A program made the translations under genes and the position numbers. Source: Planctomycetota bacterium (GTDB lineage: Bacteria > Planctomycetota > Phycisphaerae > Sedimentisphaerales > Anaerobacaceae). From it: 64,000 nt of DNA. The notes beneath the pieces were generated by a model. That model saw only the letters and a program-made list of their open reading frames with translations, was not told the DNA's origin and did not search any database. This document shows, in pieces, positions 45,536 through 54,255 of this stretch; within the stretch, counting starts at the first letter, position 1, and every line of letters begins with the position of its first letter. Location: the NCBI GenBank assembly GCA_019456195.1, contig VRUK01000005.1:1-64000 (forward strand). The letters are read 5' to 3'.

Positions 45536-45892
45536 ACTTCAAAACAAAATGGATCTTCACAATAATACTATTATAAGCGATAGGCAGCTAAATTAAAACC
45601 TTAATCACAAGGATTTTACGTCTTTGGATTTAGATAAAACTCTGAACACTAAATCAAAAAACTCATCCCAGCCAAATGTCAATATATACAAGTATAATGT
45701 TTCTGTATGTTTCATATTCAGCGGCTTATATCGGACGCAGGTTATGGTTCGGGATGTTTTTTACTTGACTAAAAAGCAATTAATTTATATAAATAAGTGT
45801 GGTTTGTTGCTCGTACAGTCCGGCATCTTAGTTTTTTTATCTCCCTGCGGGCGGTAATACCTGATTTTTCAACGAATAGAGGAGGAGTGAGT

Positions 45893-45961
45893 ATGTGGAG
45901 CACAGAGTCACGTCAGAAACTTTGTACTGCTCCGAAAATATTTTTACATTTCGATTTATAA
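45893..45961 (+). CDS. Possible 22-residue small protein or upstream ORF
   Basis: ATG at 45893 follows GGAGGAG with ideal spacing, and the frame runs 22 codons to TAA. It ends 116 bases before the surface-protein ATG. The rest of the 540-base gap (45536-46077) holds nothing else recognisable. Could be a small protein, a leader ORF, or chance. Confidence 0.3.
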   Translation: MWSTESRQKLCTAPKIFLHFDL

Positions 45962-46077
45962 CATATTTTTCCAGGAAATTTATTACACCCAGGGAGTTGT
46001 TTTGGGATTTCTGTTATGCTATTTTCATCTACTAATCTACTTTTAGGAACGAAAATCTTTATTTGGAGGAAAGAACC

Positions 46078-48231
46078 ATGTTGGAAAAACAATTTGTAAG
46101 AGCCTTACTCTGTCTAATGGTGTTAGTCGGTTGCTCAGCTACTATAGCTATGGGGGACAATATCCTGTTTATAGTCAATGACCCGACTGAAGGCTCATTC
46201 CAAAACGACGCTGTGATAAAGGATATCCTTGAAAGCCTTGGCCACACAGTAACCTATTTTGATGACGACGAAGATGAGGCAGCCACTGAGATTGCCGCTG
46301 CTGCTGCGGATTTGGTTTGGATTTCCGAATCGGTAGGTTCCGGCGCAATCAGGGAAGAAATCACAGAAATAGAAACTCCCATGATAGTCGGCGAACCTTA
46401 CGCCTGGGATGAAATGGGCATGACACGTGGCGGCGGTGGAACTTCTGCAGTGGCAACCACAGATATAACCATCGTCAGTCCAGGCCATCCTTTGGCCGCA
46501 GGTCTCAGTGGAACTGTTTCCGTTCTGACTGATATCACAGGCGCCGAAGGCACAGCAGAATTTGGTATGGGCGACGCAGGAGATGGGGCCACCGTCATTG
46601 CAACGGTCACCCTGGCTGACGGCCTGACTTACGATTGCCTTATTATTTACGAAAAGGGAGCCGCCCTCGCCGTAGCGCCAACAGATGGCAGCGGACCGAT
46701 CGCAGCCGATATACGCATCGGTATGTTCTTTCACTATTACGCACATGATGTATTGAACGATAATGCTGTTGCACTGATTGAAGCGGCCGTTAAATATGTC
46801 CTCGGTGTCAAAACTCAGGCCAGAAGCCCCGAACCGCGGGATGGCGCCTTCTATTCCGATGTATGGGCAACCCTTGGCTGGAAACCCGGAGATTTGGCTG
46901 TTTCGCACGATGTGTACTTCGGCGACAATTTTGACGATGTGAACGCAGGAGCCGAAAGCACCTTCCGGGGCAACCAGGCTGAGACATTTCTTATCGTCGG
47001 CTTTCCGGGATTCGCTTTCTCAGATGGTCTCGTCCCGGGTACGACTTACTACTGGCGTGTTGACGAGATCAATACCGACGAGCCGAACAGCCCTTGGATA
47101 GGTCCTGTCTGGAGCTTTACAATCCCGCCTAAAACTGCATACTCTTCCGACCCGGCCGATGGCGCCCTTTCTGTTGCAACGGATGCCGACCTTAACTGGA
47201 CGGGAGGTTTCGGTTCAAAACTGCACACAGTATATTTCGGCGACAATTTTGATGATGTGAACAATGCTGCCGTGGGGATGCCCGTAGGAAATATAACCTA
47301 TGACCCTGGCACTCTTGAATTGGCTAAAACTTACTATTGGCGGATTGATGAATTCGACGCCATCGAAACGCACAAAGGTGCTGTCTGGAGCTTTACAACC
47401 GAAGGTGGCGTCGCCAACCCTGATCCAGCTAACCGCGCCGTGGATGTAACACAGACACCTGTTCTTACCTGGTCACCGGGAGTCTATGCCGCTTCGCATG
47501 AAGTCTATTTTGGCGCCGATGCAGCCTCTCTGGAGTTAAAAGGCAGTGGAAACCTTGGCTCCGAGAGCTATGACTCCGGACAGCTTGAATGGGATACCGC
47601 TTACTACTGGCGTATCGATGAGGCCAATAGCACCAACTCAGATAGCCCGTGGACAGGCCCCCTCTGGAGCTTCACTACCGCCAACTTCCTTATCGTGGAC
47701 GATTTTGAATCTTACAATGACCTCGACCCGGCTGACCCCGCCAGCAACAGAATATTTCTTGTCTGGCTGGACGGATTCGACAACCCCGCTACAAACGGCT
47801 CTGTCGTTGGTTATGCTAATGCTCCATTCGCCGAACAGGCTATAGTCCACAACGGCTCTCAGTCGATACCAATGGCCTACGACAATGCCGTTGGAAAATC
47901 AGAGGCGACCTTAACATTGACTTCCAATCGTAACTGGACCGTCAAAGGCGTCAACACATTGACAATCTGGTTCAGAGGTGAAGCGGCGAATGCCGCGGAT
48001 AATTTGTATGTTGCCATCAACGGCAGCGCAGTGGTCAATAACGACAATCCTGATGCGGCCCAAAGAACTGCCTGGACACGATGGAATATCGACCTCCAGG
48101 CCTTTGCCGACCAGGGCGTGAACCTCGCCAATGTAACTTCGATTACCCTCGGTCTCGGTAATAAGAATAATCCCGTGGCCGGTGGCTCAGGCATGATGTA
48201 CTTCGATGATATTCGCCTCTATGCTCCGTAA
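46078..48231 (+). CDS. Large secreted surface protein with three planctomycete Fn3-like YWRVDE repeats
   Basis: 717 residues from ATG 46078 (GGAGG 8 bases upstream). Signal peptide FVRALLCLMVLVGCSATIAMG. Residues about 30-260 form a ThuA/glutaminase-like Rossmann region (NILFIVNDPTEGSFQNDAVI, LVWISESVGSGAI). Residues about 260-540 hold three repeats with VYFGDNFDDVN and YYWRVDE or YYWRIDE ends, a module repeated in many planctomycete secreted proteins. Residues about 545-717 are a beta-sandwich carbohydrate-binding-like domain (FLIVDDFESYNDLDP; MMYFDDIRLY). Likely binds polysaccharide at the cell surface; no catalytic site identified. Confidence 0.78.
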   Translation: MLEKQFVRALLCLMVLVGCSATIAMGDNILFIVNDPTEGSFQNDAVIKDILESLGHTVTYFDDDEDEAATEIAAAAADLVWISESVGSGAIREEITEIETPMIVGEPYAWDEMGMTRGGGGTSAVATTDITIVSPGHPLAAGLSGTVSVLTDITGAEGTAEFGMGDAGDGATVIATVTLADGLTYDCLIIYEKGAALAVAPTDGSGPIAADIRIGMFFHYYAHDVLNDNAVALIEAAVKYVLGVKTQARSPEPRDGAFYSDVWATLGWKPGDLAVSHDVYFGDNFDDVNAGAESTFRGNQAETFLIVGFPGFAFSDGLVPGTTYYWRVDEINTDEPNSPWIGPVWSFTIPPKTAYSSDPADGALSVATDADLNWTGGFGSKLHTVYFGDNFDDVNNAAVGMPVGNITYDPGTLELAKTYYWRIDEFDAIETHKGAVWSFTTEGGVANPDPANRAVDVTQTPVLTWSPGVYAASHEVYFGADAASLELKGSGNLGSESYDSGQLEWDTAYYWRIDEANSTNSDSPWTGPLWSFTTANFLIVDDFESYNDLDPADPASNRIFLVWLDGFDNPATNGSVVGYANAPFAEQAIVHNGSQSIPMAYDNAVGKSEATLTLTSNRNWTVKGVNTLTIWFRGEAANAADNLYVAINGSAVVNNDNPDAAQRTAWTRWNIDLQAFADQGVNLANVTSITLGLGNKNNPVAGGSGMMYFDDIRLYAP

Positions 48232-48281
48232 CCGATAAGTCGTATATAAAATTGAATAGTTAATTAAATATGCTCTATTCG

Positions 48282-48318
48282 GGGCTTATACTGATTGATT
48301 CGGTATAAGCCCTTTTTT
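48282..48318 (+). terminator. Strong intrinsic terminator after the surface-protein gene
   Basis: GGGCTTATAC (48282-48291) pairs perfectly with GTATAAGCCC (48303-48312), followed by six T's (48313-48318). Confidence 0.93.
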
Positions 48319-48388
48319 CATGTTGGGTGGCAGCCACTGAATAAGCGAAGCGATTGAAGTGGATGGCAAAATTCTTCCTTCATCCAAC

Positions 48389-48411
48389 TTTAGCTCACTT
48401 TAGGCACTTTA
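48389..48411 (+). repeat. Fragment of the dispersed element (block ii)
   Basis: The 23-base string beginning TTTAGCTCAC and ending GGCACTTTA is identical to 18958-18980 in copy A; copy B has it at 53889-53911 with one change. No AAACCCAATT array is attached here. Confidence 0.75.
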
Positions 48412-48446
48412 ATTTACTTTAGCTCACTCCCCTGTCCCCTGTGCCA

Positions 48447-48914
48447 TTAATCCTCTTCCACCCGCCAGAATTTCTTTTCAGGTTCCCAGCTCTTTGATAT
48501 TTCACCGCTTGGTTTTACAACAACCGCTTTACATTCTGCAGTAATTGTCCCATCAGGTAATAGTAATTTTCCTGCGACTTTCATGCCCCTATGTCCTTTA
48601 TGCTCCAGCCAGCCAACTACCTTTAGGGGCGTATTGGTTGGTGTCGGTTTTCTGTAAGTCATGTTCAGTCTTAAAGTAACAAATAGATTATCGAAATTGC
48701 CGTCCAGCATAACAGCTCTACCCGAAGTCTCATCTAAAATCGCAGCGACAATCCCGCCATGTGCAATTCCCGGATACCCGTTAAACTGTTCGGGTATTGT
48801 GACAGTTGCTTCAATCTGACTTGCTTCAAGGTTGTTATACCATACCATTTTCAGCCCAAGACTATTGTCACGGCCGCACATAAAACATGTTCTCGACGTT
48901 GGTTGTTTGATCAT
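48447..48914 (-). CDS. PaaI-like hotdog-fold thioesterase
   Basis: 155 residues. N-terminal TCFMCGRDNSLGLKM, then GYPGIAHGGIVAAILDETSGRAV, the hotdog-helix H-G-G motif of acyl-CoA thioesterases, and LNMTYRKPTPTNTPLKVVG. Hydrolyses an acyl- or aryl-CoA; the substrate is unknown. Its promoter at 48988-49016 is nearly identical to that of the KAP gene. Confidence 0.85.
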   Translation of the reverse strand: MIKQPTSRTCFMCGRDNSLGLKMVWYNNLEASQIEATVTIPEQFNGYPGIAHGGIVAAILDETSGRAVMLDGNFDNLFVTLRLNMTYRKPTPTNTPLKVVGWLEHKGHRGMKVAGKLLLPDGTITAECKAVVVKPSGEISKSWEPEKKFWRVEED

Positions 48915-48987
48915 CGAATCCTCTTTTTTCTTACTTCATTTTTCTGGGTGCATAATCGATAAAATACCCCCCGCCCCGACTGATTCT

Positions 48988-49016
48988 ATTATGCTAACGA
49001 TTGACACCTAAGGCAA
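48988..49016 (-). promoter_or_regulatory. Promoter of the hotdog gene (one of a near-identical pair)
   Basis: On the minus strand TTGCCT (rc of 49011-49016), a 17-base spacer and CATAAT (rc of 48988-48993), followed by AGAATCAGTCGGGGCGGG. It closely matches the promoter at 53311-53339. Confidence 0.55.
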
Positions 49017-49048
49017 TAAAATATCCGGTATACTCGGGATTCCACATT

Positions 49049-49570
49049 TCAATAGATAAATGGAATCAGTTTCTTGGTAGCCTCCTTATACTTCAGGTAC
49101 GCATCTCCGAATTCTTCGCTCAACAATTTCTCCTCTAACCTGATCCTGTTAAGGATAATCGGGATCAGGATTAACATAACTAAAAAGCCATACAGACTGG
49201 ATGTGTACACTGGTATGCCAATACATACTGCCATGATGCCTCCCAGATATATTGGATTTCGGGTGAAGCGGTATATACCGTGTGTAATGAGTTGGTGGTC
49301 TTCTCTTATGACCACGGTCGAAGAGTAATTTCGCCAGAGTGTAGCCTGGCTGACAATCATAATTATTAATCCAATAATTAAAAGGGCCAATCCCCCAACG
49401 CAATGTACCGAGAACATGAACAGACCCTCTTGTCGCCTGACTAAGTCCCACGCACAAACCACCAGTCCTGCAGTAAAGACAAACAGCCCCGGCAGGGCAA
49501 AATAGAGCATGTCTTCTCTTATGGCGTTTCGTACAATTCCATGCCTCTTTAAAAACCCCCCTTTCGCCAT
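49049..49570 (-). CDS. Isoprenylcysteine carboxyl methyltransferase-family membrane protein
   Basis: 173 residues with four or five membrane spans. C-terminal motif GIYRFTRNPIYLGGIMAV near residue 107 and LLSEEFGDAYLKYKEAT near residue 150 are the SAM-binding signature of ICMT/PEMT-like methyltransferases. Bacterial members methylate diverse, mostly unknown substrates. AAGGAG precedes the ATG, and it lies 24 bases after the KAP NTPase stop, so it is probably on the same transcript. Confidence 0.85.
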   Translation of the reverse strand: MAKGGFLKRHGIVRNAIREDMLYFALPGLFVFTAGLVVCAWDLVRRQEGLFMFSVHCVGGLALLIIGLIIMIVSQATLWRNYSSTVVIREDHQLITHGIYRFTRNPIYLGGIMAVCIGIPVYTSSLYGFLVMLILIPIILNRIRLEEKLLSEEFGDAYLKYKEATKKLIPFIY

Positions 49571-49594
49571 TCTCTAAAATCTCCTTTTAACTTT

Positions 49595-52500
49595 TTACTT
49601 TTTACTTGTGTCTCTCTTTGCTTCCCCCTTTTTCTCTTTTTCTAACCACTCATTAATTTCTTCTTTTGTATCAAATATTCCCTCCTCATTATGCGGCAGC
49701 ACCACAATCCGCACAAATTCCGCCAACTCAACATAGTTTTCCCCATCAAATAACTGGACGATATCATCCCTCACCTTATTCAGAACCTTCCTTGCCATCG
49801 GTTTTACTTTCTCAGTATGCACTTTGTCAATCAATACTGCCATACATCTGCCTCTTACCTTCAACGGCCAGTTATGCAGAAATTCCTGCCAAAAGAGCAT
49901 CTTCAACATATCAAGCGTATCGTTTTCTCCCTCCCCAACCAATGCCTTCAAGAACTGAAACGAATTGTGCAGCCGTAACAATTGCCGCGGATTAGTAAAC
50001 TCGAACAATCCAGCAAGCCGGTAGAACTCCATGCCCTCTTCTGGCCTATCCTTTATTTTTTTATCGTCCCTCTTTTTATCGTCTGATTTCCGCCCCTTTT
50101 GTCGTTTATTTTGTTGTAGCTTTAATTTATCGGAGCCATCCTGTGTAGTGGCATCAAATATCTGGCCACCTCCCCTGGCACTAATTGTTTTTCCCTTACC
50201 TTCTTCGGAAGTATCTGGAACTTGATCCTTATCACCACTTTGACTACTTTTTTCTTTTGGCAAAGCTACTTTGTCCGCTACGGACAGCTCTTTAAATTGT
50301 TTCCACTCCCCTTCTGCAAATCTAAATAGTTTCCCATACACATAATTCTCAAGTTTTTCATGCTTTATGGGTTCAAGCTTCACAGGAAGCTGGATTATCT
50401 TTCCTAAGTAGTCACGCGCCACCTGTGCCGAACTCCTCCTGTTCCCATCTTCCTTCTCTGCCAATGCCCTGTAATGCGCTTCAATTGCCTTGAACGCAAT
50501 ACGGTGATCGATGCAGATCATCACTATCACATTAGGTATCGCCATTACTAATCTTATCGCATCAAGCGTTTCTGCAATATAATCCGACTTGCATCTGTCA
50601 AGATCATCCACAAAAACTAAAAGCTTTCTATCTTTTCCTATTTTTCTGTCGGTAAATGGTATTCTTATACTTCTCTTTAATTTAAGTTTACACAATGTTG
50701 TAATATGTCTTTTCAGAACGGGGATAAGCCCTAAATGTTCTCCATAATCTGGAAGCTTAAAATAAGTCTGCAACTGAATATCTAACGGATGTTCGGTACT
50801 CTTCTTGAAAATACCTATTCCAAATAATGGCAATATCACATAAGCCACTTTAATCAAATCCTCAAGAAATTCCTCCAAGTCTGGCTTTTCTTTAAGATAG
50901 TTTGTTAATAAGATCAGGTCATAATTTTGCTTTAATAGATATAATAAAACTGGGGATATTATAAAACCTATCAATATTAATAGGCTTAGTTTATTCTCCT
51001 TGTAGGCAAACGCAACACGCTGCAATTGACGCTTAAAAACGTTCTTCTCTCTAAGCCCTGTTACTACCTCCTGTGCTAATCCAGCGGCGGTTTTACCCGT
51101 CTGCTCATATTGCCACGCATTAAACAAAGCAAAGTCAAATCTGCCTTTTTGCCGTTCCTTTAGCTTCCTTTTGAGGATTTCCATAACCGAGCTTTTACCT
51201 TCACCCCAGTTCCCCATAAGAGCTAACGTAAAACCGTTATTAAAATCAGTATGAATCATAGTATCTGCAAATGCATCGATTAGCGTCTCTCTTCCAAGAT
51301 CGTCAACATCACTCACCTCATCACTTCGCAATGTGGCAATCCTCCCCAAAACCTTCAAAGCCTTCGATATCTTGGAGACAATCCCTTCTATTATTCCTCT
51401 GCCCGCAATTTCCATGGCAAAACTAAAAAGCCCTTTTAATTCTACCCACGCATCTTCAACCTCCAGAATTCCAGGACCGATGATATATACCTTAGCCTCA
51501 TAAGGCGGAAAATTCCTCCTTGCTTCTGACTTTGTCCCTCCTCTCAACCAAGAATTCTCTTGTGGTGTATCATGTAAACCACAAAGTCTTTCTATATCGC
51601 GTCTTACGATGGCATACTTATTTCTTATCTCAGGATCATTTTCATCCCAACCAGCTATAGCTAATCCTAATTGCGAGTTATCATCTTCTACTCTGTGAAT
51701 CTGAAATGCTACACGATCGGGCTTCTTTAATTTTATATTTATATAATTAGAACTTACCGCTTTTATTGAAAAAGAAGATTCGCTACCTATCAATTCTATA
51801 AGTCTTTCAAGTACCTCTTTTCCAACATCTGTAAGCTCATTTCTGAAAGAATTCAGCTTCTCATCACCACCACCTTTATCTCCAGAAGCTTCCGTTTTTG
51901 TTCCTATCTTCCTTCTTAACTCTTCATAAGTAGGAAAATCCTCATATAATAAATTCTCGTATCCTTTGCCATCTTTATCAAACTTGATGACAGAAAACTT
52001 TCCCAAACCTGTTGCAACCGGAAATACAACGTATCCTTCGACATCAGCATATGCAGCATTTCCGTGTAAGTAGTCCAGATGCTGCTGTGCCATTTTTATA
52101 GTTGAGCTGTCTTCCTTTAATCCAAATCCAACAATTGCTAAGTGCTTCTGCTTCTCATGATCATCTATTGTCAAATATTGTATTGTACCTATATCTAATC
52201 CTATATCATCAAGTCCTCCATCCCTCTCTTGCCAAATCCTAACCGATTTTTGATAGCCTTTTTTCACTACCAGGAATTTTTCAAACGCATCACTCAGTTG
52301 ACCTATATCCTTAAAATTCCCTCCTTGTCCTTCTTCGCCACCATATTGTCCTTCACCAGATTTTCCTTCTCCATATTTACTCCCACCATTTTCAATTAGC
52401 TCATCCTTCAATTTAAAACCTTCTCCCTTCCATCCAACGCCAATTCCATCATCAGACTTAGTCTCACTCTCTGACCCTTTAATCTCATATGCATCTGAAA

Positions 52501-53146
52501 AGTTGGCTGGTTCGAATTGTTGGGCTTTGCTATCCACATCCGAATTCTTATTATTTTTTTCTACAATTTCTTCTGATGTTTTATTTGTATCATGCTTAAA
52601 CTTCCCTTCCGGCCCATCATCAGACGTCGGAGACGCCTCAATGTCAATCCGCACAACATTCGGCAGACTCATGAATTCTTTATTAGTTGCCAGAATACCG
52701 TCAGGCCTTTGAGTAAAGATGAACTTCACTTTTTCAGGCAATTTTGAGATAATTTCCATCCACCATTGCCCAAATTTTATTGACTGTGTAGGATTAGCGT
52801 CAATTCCAATCACTCGGCGATGAAAATCACCATACTCCTTAACTGAATTCGAGAGGCTTTCAAGGATTGTTTTCGTTTGAAATTTTATTACAATTCCACT
52901 TTTCCATCTTCCGATTTCCCGTAGTACATCCGTAGGATTATCATTAGGACCAACACGATAAATATTGCCGTCATAGTGGAATTTCTTCTCATTCTCACCA
53001 TGCATCATCATATTACCTAAAAGCCTGCTTTTTCCGCTTCTCTCCGGCCCGACAATAACAATCGCCTGCCCTTTTGTATTTGCATATACTTCACGAAACT
53101 GCAATAGTGCCTTCTCCCAGCGGCTCGACTCTGTCATTTCATCCAT
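49595..53146 (-). CDS. KAP-family P-loop NTPase with a second N-terminal P-loop module
   Basis: 1183 residues. Residues about 1-185 form an ATPase module: Walker A VGPERSGKSRLL near 33-44 and VKFIFTQRPDGIL near 155, resembling STAND/NACHT-like domains. Residues about 250-285 are a Gly/Glu/Lys-rich linker. A middle region (300-600) is not recognised. The KAP NTPase follows: Walker A ALMGNWGEGKSSVME near 640, two spans near 718-738 and 760-777 in the usual KAP position, Walker B LLVFVDDLDRCKSDY near 843, and a charged low-complexity insert near 962-1042. KAP proteins include PifA (phage exclusion), so a membrane-linked defence role is possible but unproven. AT-rich compared with the flanking conserved genes. 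Confidence 0.82.
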   Translation of the reverse strand: MDEMTESSRWEKALLQFREVYANTKGQAIVIVGPERSGKSRLLGNMMMHGENEKKFHYDGNIYRVGPNDNPTDVLREIGRWKSGIVIKFQTKTILESLSNSVKEYGDFHRRVIGIDANPTQSIKFGQWWMEIISKLPEKVKFIFTQRPDGILATNKEFMSLPNVVRIDIEASPTSDDGPEGKFKHDTNKTSEEIVEKNNKNSDVDSKAQQFEPANFSDAYEIKGSESETKSDDGIGVGWKGEGFKLKDELIENGGSKYGEGKSGEGQYGGEEGQGGNFKDIGQLSDAFEKFLVVKKGYQKSVRIWQERDGGLDDIGLDIGTIQYLTIDDHEKQKHLAIVGFGLKEDSSTIKMAQQHLDYLHGNAAYADVEGYVVFPVATGLGKFSVIKFDKDGKGYENLLYEDFPTYEELRRKIGTKTEASGDKGGGDEKLNSFRNELTDVGKEVLERLIELIGSESSFSIKAVSSNYINIKLKKPDRVAFQIHRVEDDNSQLGLAIAGWDENDPEIRNKYAIVRRDIERLCGLHDTPQENSWLRGGTKSEARRNFPPYEAKVYIIGPGILEVEDAWVELKGLFSFAMEIAGRGIIEGIVSKISKALKVLGRIATLRSDEVSDVDDLGRETLIDAFADTMIHTDFNNGFTLALMGNWGEGKSSVMEILKRKLKERQKGRFDFALFNAWQYEQTGKTAAGLAQEVVTGLREKNVFKRQLQRVAFAYKENKLSLLILIGFIISPVLLYLLKQNYDLILLTNYLKEKPDLEEFLEDLIKVAYVILPLFGIGIFKKSTEHPLDIQLQTYFKLPDYGEHLGLIPVLKRHITTLCKLKLKRSIRIPFTDRKIGKDRKLLVFVDDLDRCKSDYIAETLDAIRLVMAIPNVIVMICIDHRIAFKAIEAHYRALAEKEDGNRRSSAQVARDYLGKIIQLPVKLEPIKHEKLENYVYGKLFRFAEGEWKQFKELSVADKVALPKEKSSQSGDKDQVPDTSEEGKGKTISARGGGQIFDATTQDGSDKLKLQQNKRQKGRKSDDKKRDDKKIKDRPEEGMEFYRLAGLFEFTNPRQLLRLHNSFQFLKALVGEGENDTLDMLKMLFWQEFLHNWPLKVRGRCMAVLIDKVHTEKVKPMARKVLNKVRDDIVQLFDGENYVELAEFVRIVVLPHNEEGIFDTKEEINEWLEKEKKGEAKRDTSKK

Positions 53147-53310
53147 TTCTCCATATCTCCAAAAAAATGCTATTTCACATATAACATTGCATTTCCTTGC
53201 TCAGCTAAACCACTGAGCTTTGATGTATTCTTGCCTGTGGTGTTTACCAATCAGTTCCAATGCAACCATGTTTGTAAATCAATAGTAAAAATCCCGCCTC
53301 GGTTAATTCT

Positions 53311-53339
53311 ATTATGATTGGGATTGTCGCCTAAGACAA
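53311..53339 (-). promoter_or_regulatory. Promoter of the KAP gene (one of a near-identical pair)
   Basis: On the minus strand TTGTCT (rc of 53334-53339), a 17-base spacer and CATAAT (rc of 53311-53316), then AGAATTAACCGAGGCGGG. About 158 bases upstream of the KAP ATG. Confidence 0.55.
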
Positions 53340-53573
53340 GCAAAAATAATCCATAATTCAATCCCGCCATTCCCTAAAATTATCCCTTTTCTCTGCAAAA
53401 CCTCTCAAAAACTACCACCAAAAATCAACAAAATCAACCACATTCTTTCCCCTTTTTTATCTGTTAATCTCTAATATTGTCATCCTCGCATGTCTTAAGC
53501 GGGGACCCACTTCTAACTCAAAACTCAAAACTAATTTACAGTGTCAAGTCACGGACTTTTTTATTTATTCCCC

Positions 53574-53602
53574 TTGATTCTTGTTCGATAAAATGTTATA
53601 AT
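53574..53602 (+). promoter_or_regulatory. Strong orphan promoter before a hairpin-rich non-coding stretch
   Basis: TTGATT (53574-53579), a 17-base spacer, and a perfect TATAAT (53597-53602). Expected start near 53609. No protein gene follows on this strand before the antisense ymdB gene. Confidence 0.65.
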
Positions 53603-53608
53603 GTGCAT

Positions 53609-53760
53609 ATATTAGCCAGAAGGCTAACATAAATCGTCGTTATTCGACGAAATATAGACATTTTCAGTTTGCCTTTTTTACAAACTGCTTACAAAGCAAG
53701 GTCACAGGGCCAGCAGGCCAAGTCCACAGGATCAGCAGATCCAGCTACGCAATACGCAAG
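53609..53760 (+). ncRNA. Candidate structured non-coding RNA
   Basis: Five local hairpins follow the promoter: TTAGCC-AGAA-GGCTAA (53612-53627); TCGTCG-TTATT-CGACGA (53634-53650); CAGTTTG-9-CAAACTG (53665-53687); GGCC-AGCA-GGCC (53708-53719); and GGATC-AGCA-GATCC (53729-53742). The last two share the loop AGCA and a preceding CACA. No match to a named RNA family is recognised, and the 3' end is not defined. Confidence 0.45.
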
Positions 53761-53762
53761 AG

Positions 53763-54240
53763 TTTACCCAAGTTTATCCCCGGGTGCTGCTAACTTGGCG
53801 AGAACAGGGGAAGAACCACTACTTGGGCTATAACAGGGGGCTTCACGATATTTGAGGAAATACCAATCATGAGCATCGAGAAACCAAATTTAGCTCACTT
53901 TAGACACTTTATCCCACTTTTCACTCATTTTCTCTCTACAACTGTAGGGAACTCTCTACAAATCACCCCTTTTTATGCAAAACAAACCCAATTTCAGAAA
54001 TGCAAAATGAACATAAATACTTATGATGCAATGAGATACATAATTTCAAACAGTTTGATGGGCCAAAAAACAAAGCCAAAACAAACCCAATTAAAGCCAA
54101 TTCAAACCCAATTAAAGCCAAAACAAACCCAATTCAAACCCAATCAAAGCCAATTCAAATTTGTTTCGGATTTCAAGTTTATGCGAAATACACTGGAGTC
54201 TACCCTCGGGTGTGCTTACTTGCTTGTCTGCCGGGGGGTT
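53763..54240 (+). repeat. Dispersed repeat element, copy B, with AAACCCAATT array
   Basis: Same block order as copy A at 18853-19262. The CGGGTG...GCT...ACTTG block occurs at both ends here (near 53778 and 54204), suggesting terminal repeats. The array of AAACCCAATT/AAAGCC units spans about 54070-54160; its complementary strand reads as G-triplets (TTGGGTTTG) spaced about 8 bases. It abuts the ymdB stop by about 15 bases. Confidence 0.7.
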
Positions 54241-54255
54241 GGGGAAGAAACGAAC

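Noticed and set aside
53690..53760. Cyclic-di-GMP riboswitch suspected from CACAGGGCC
   Set aside because: The rest of the consensus (tetraloop receptor and second stem arrangement) is absent.
54204..54240. Integron-type recombination site suspected at the element end (GCTTACTTG)
   Set aside because: The 7-base core pattern and the pairing needed for an attachment site do not fit, and there is no integrase nearby.
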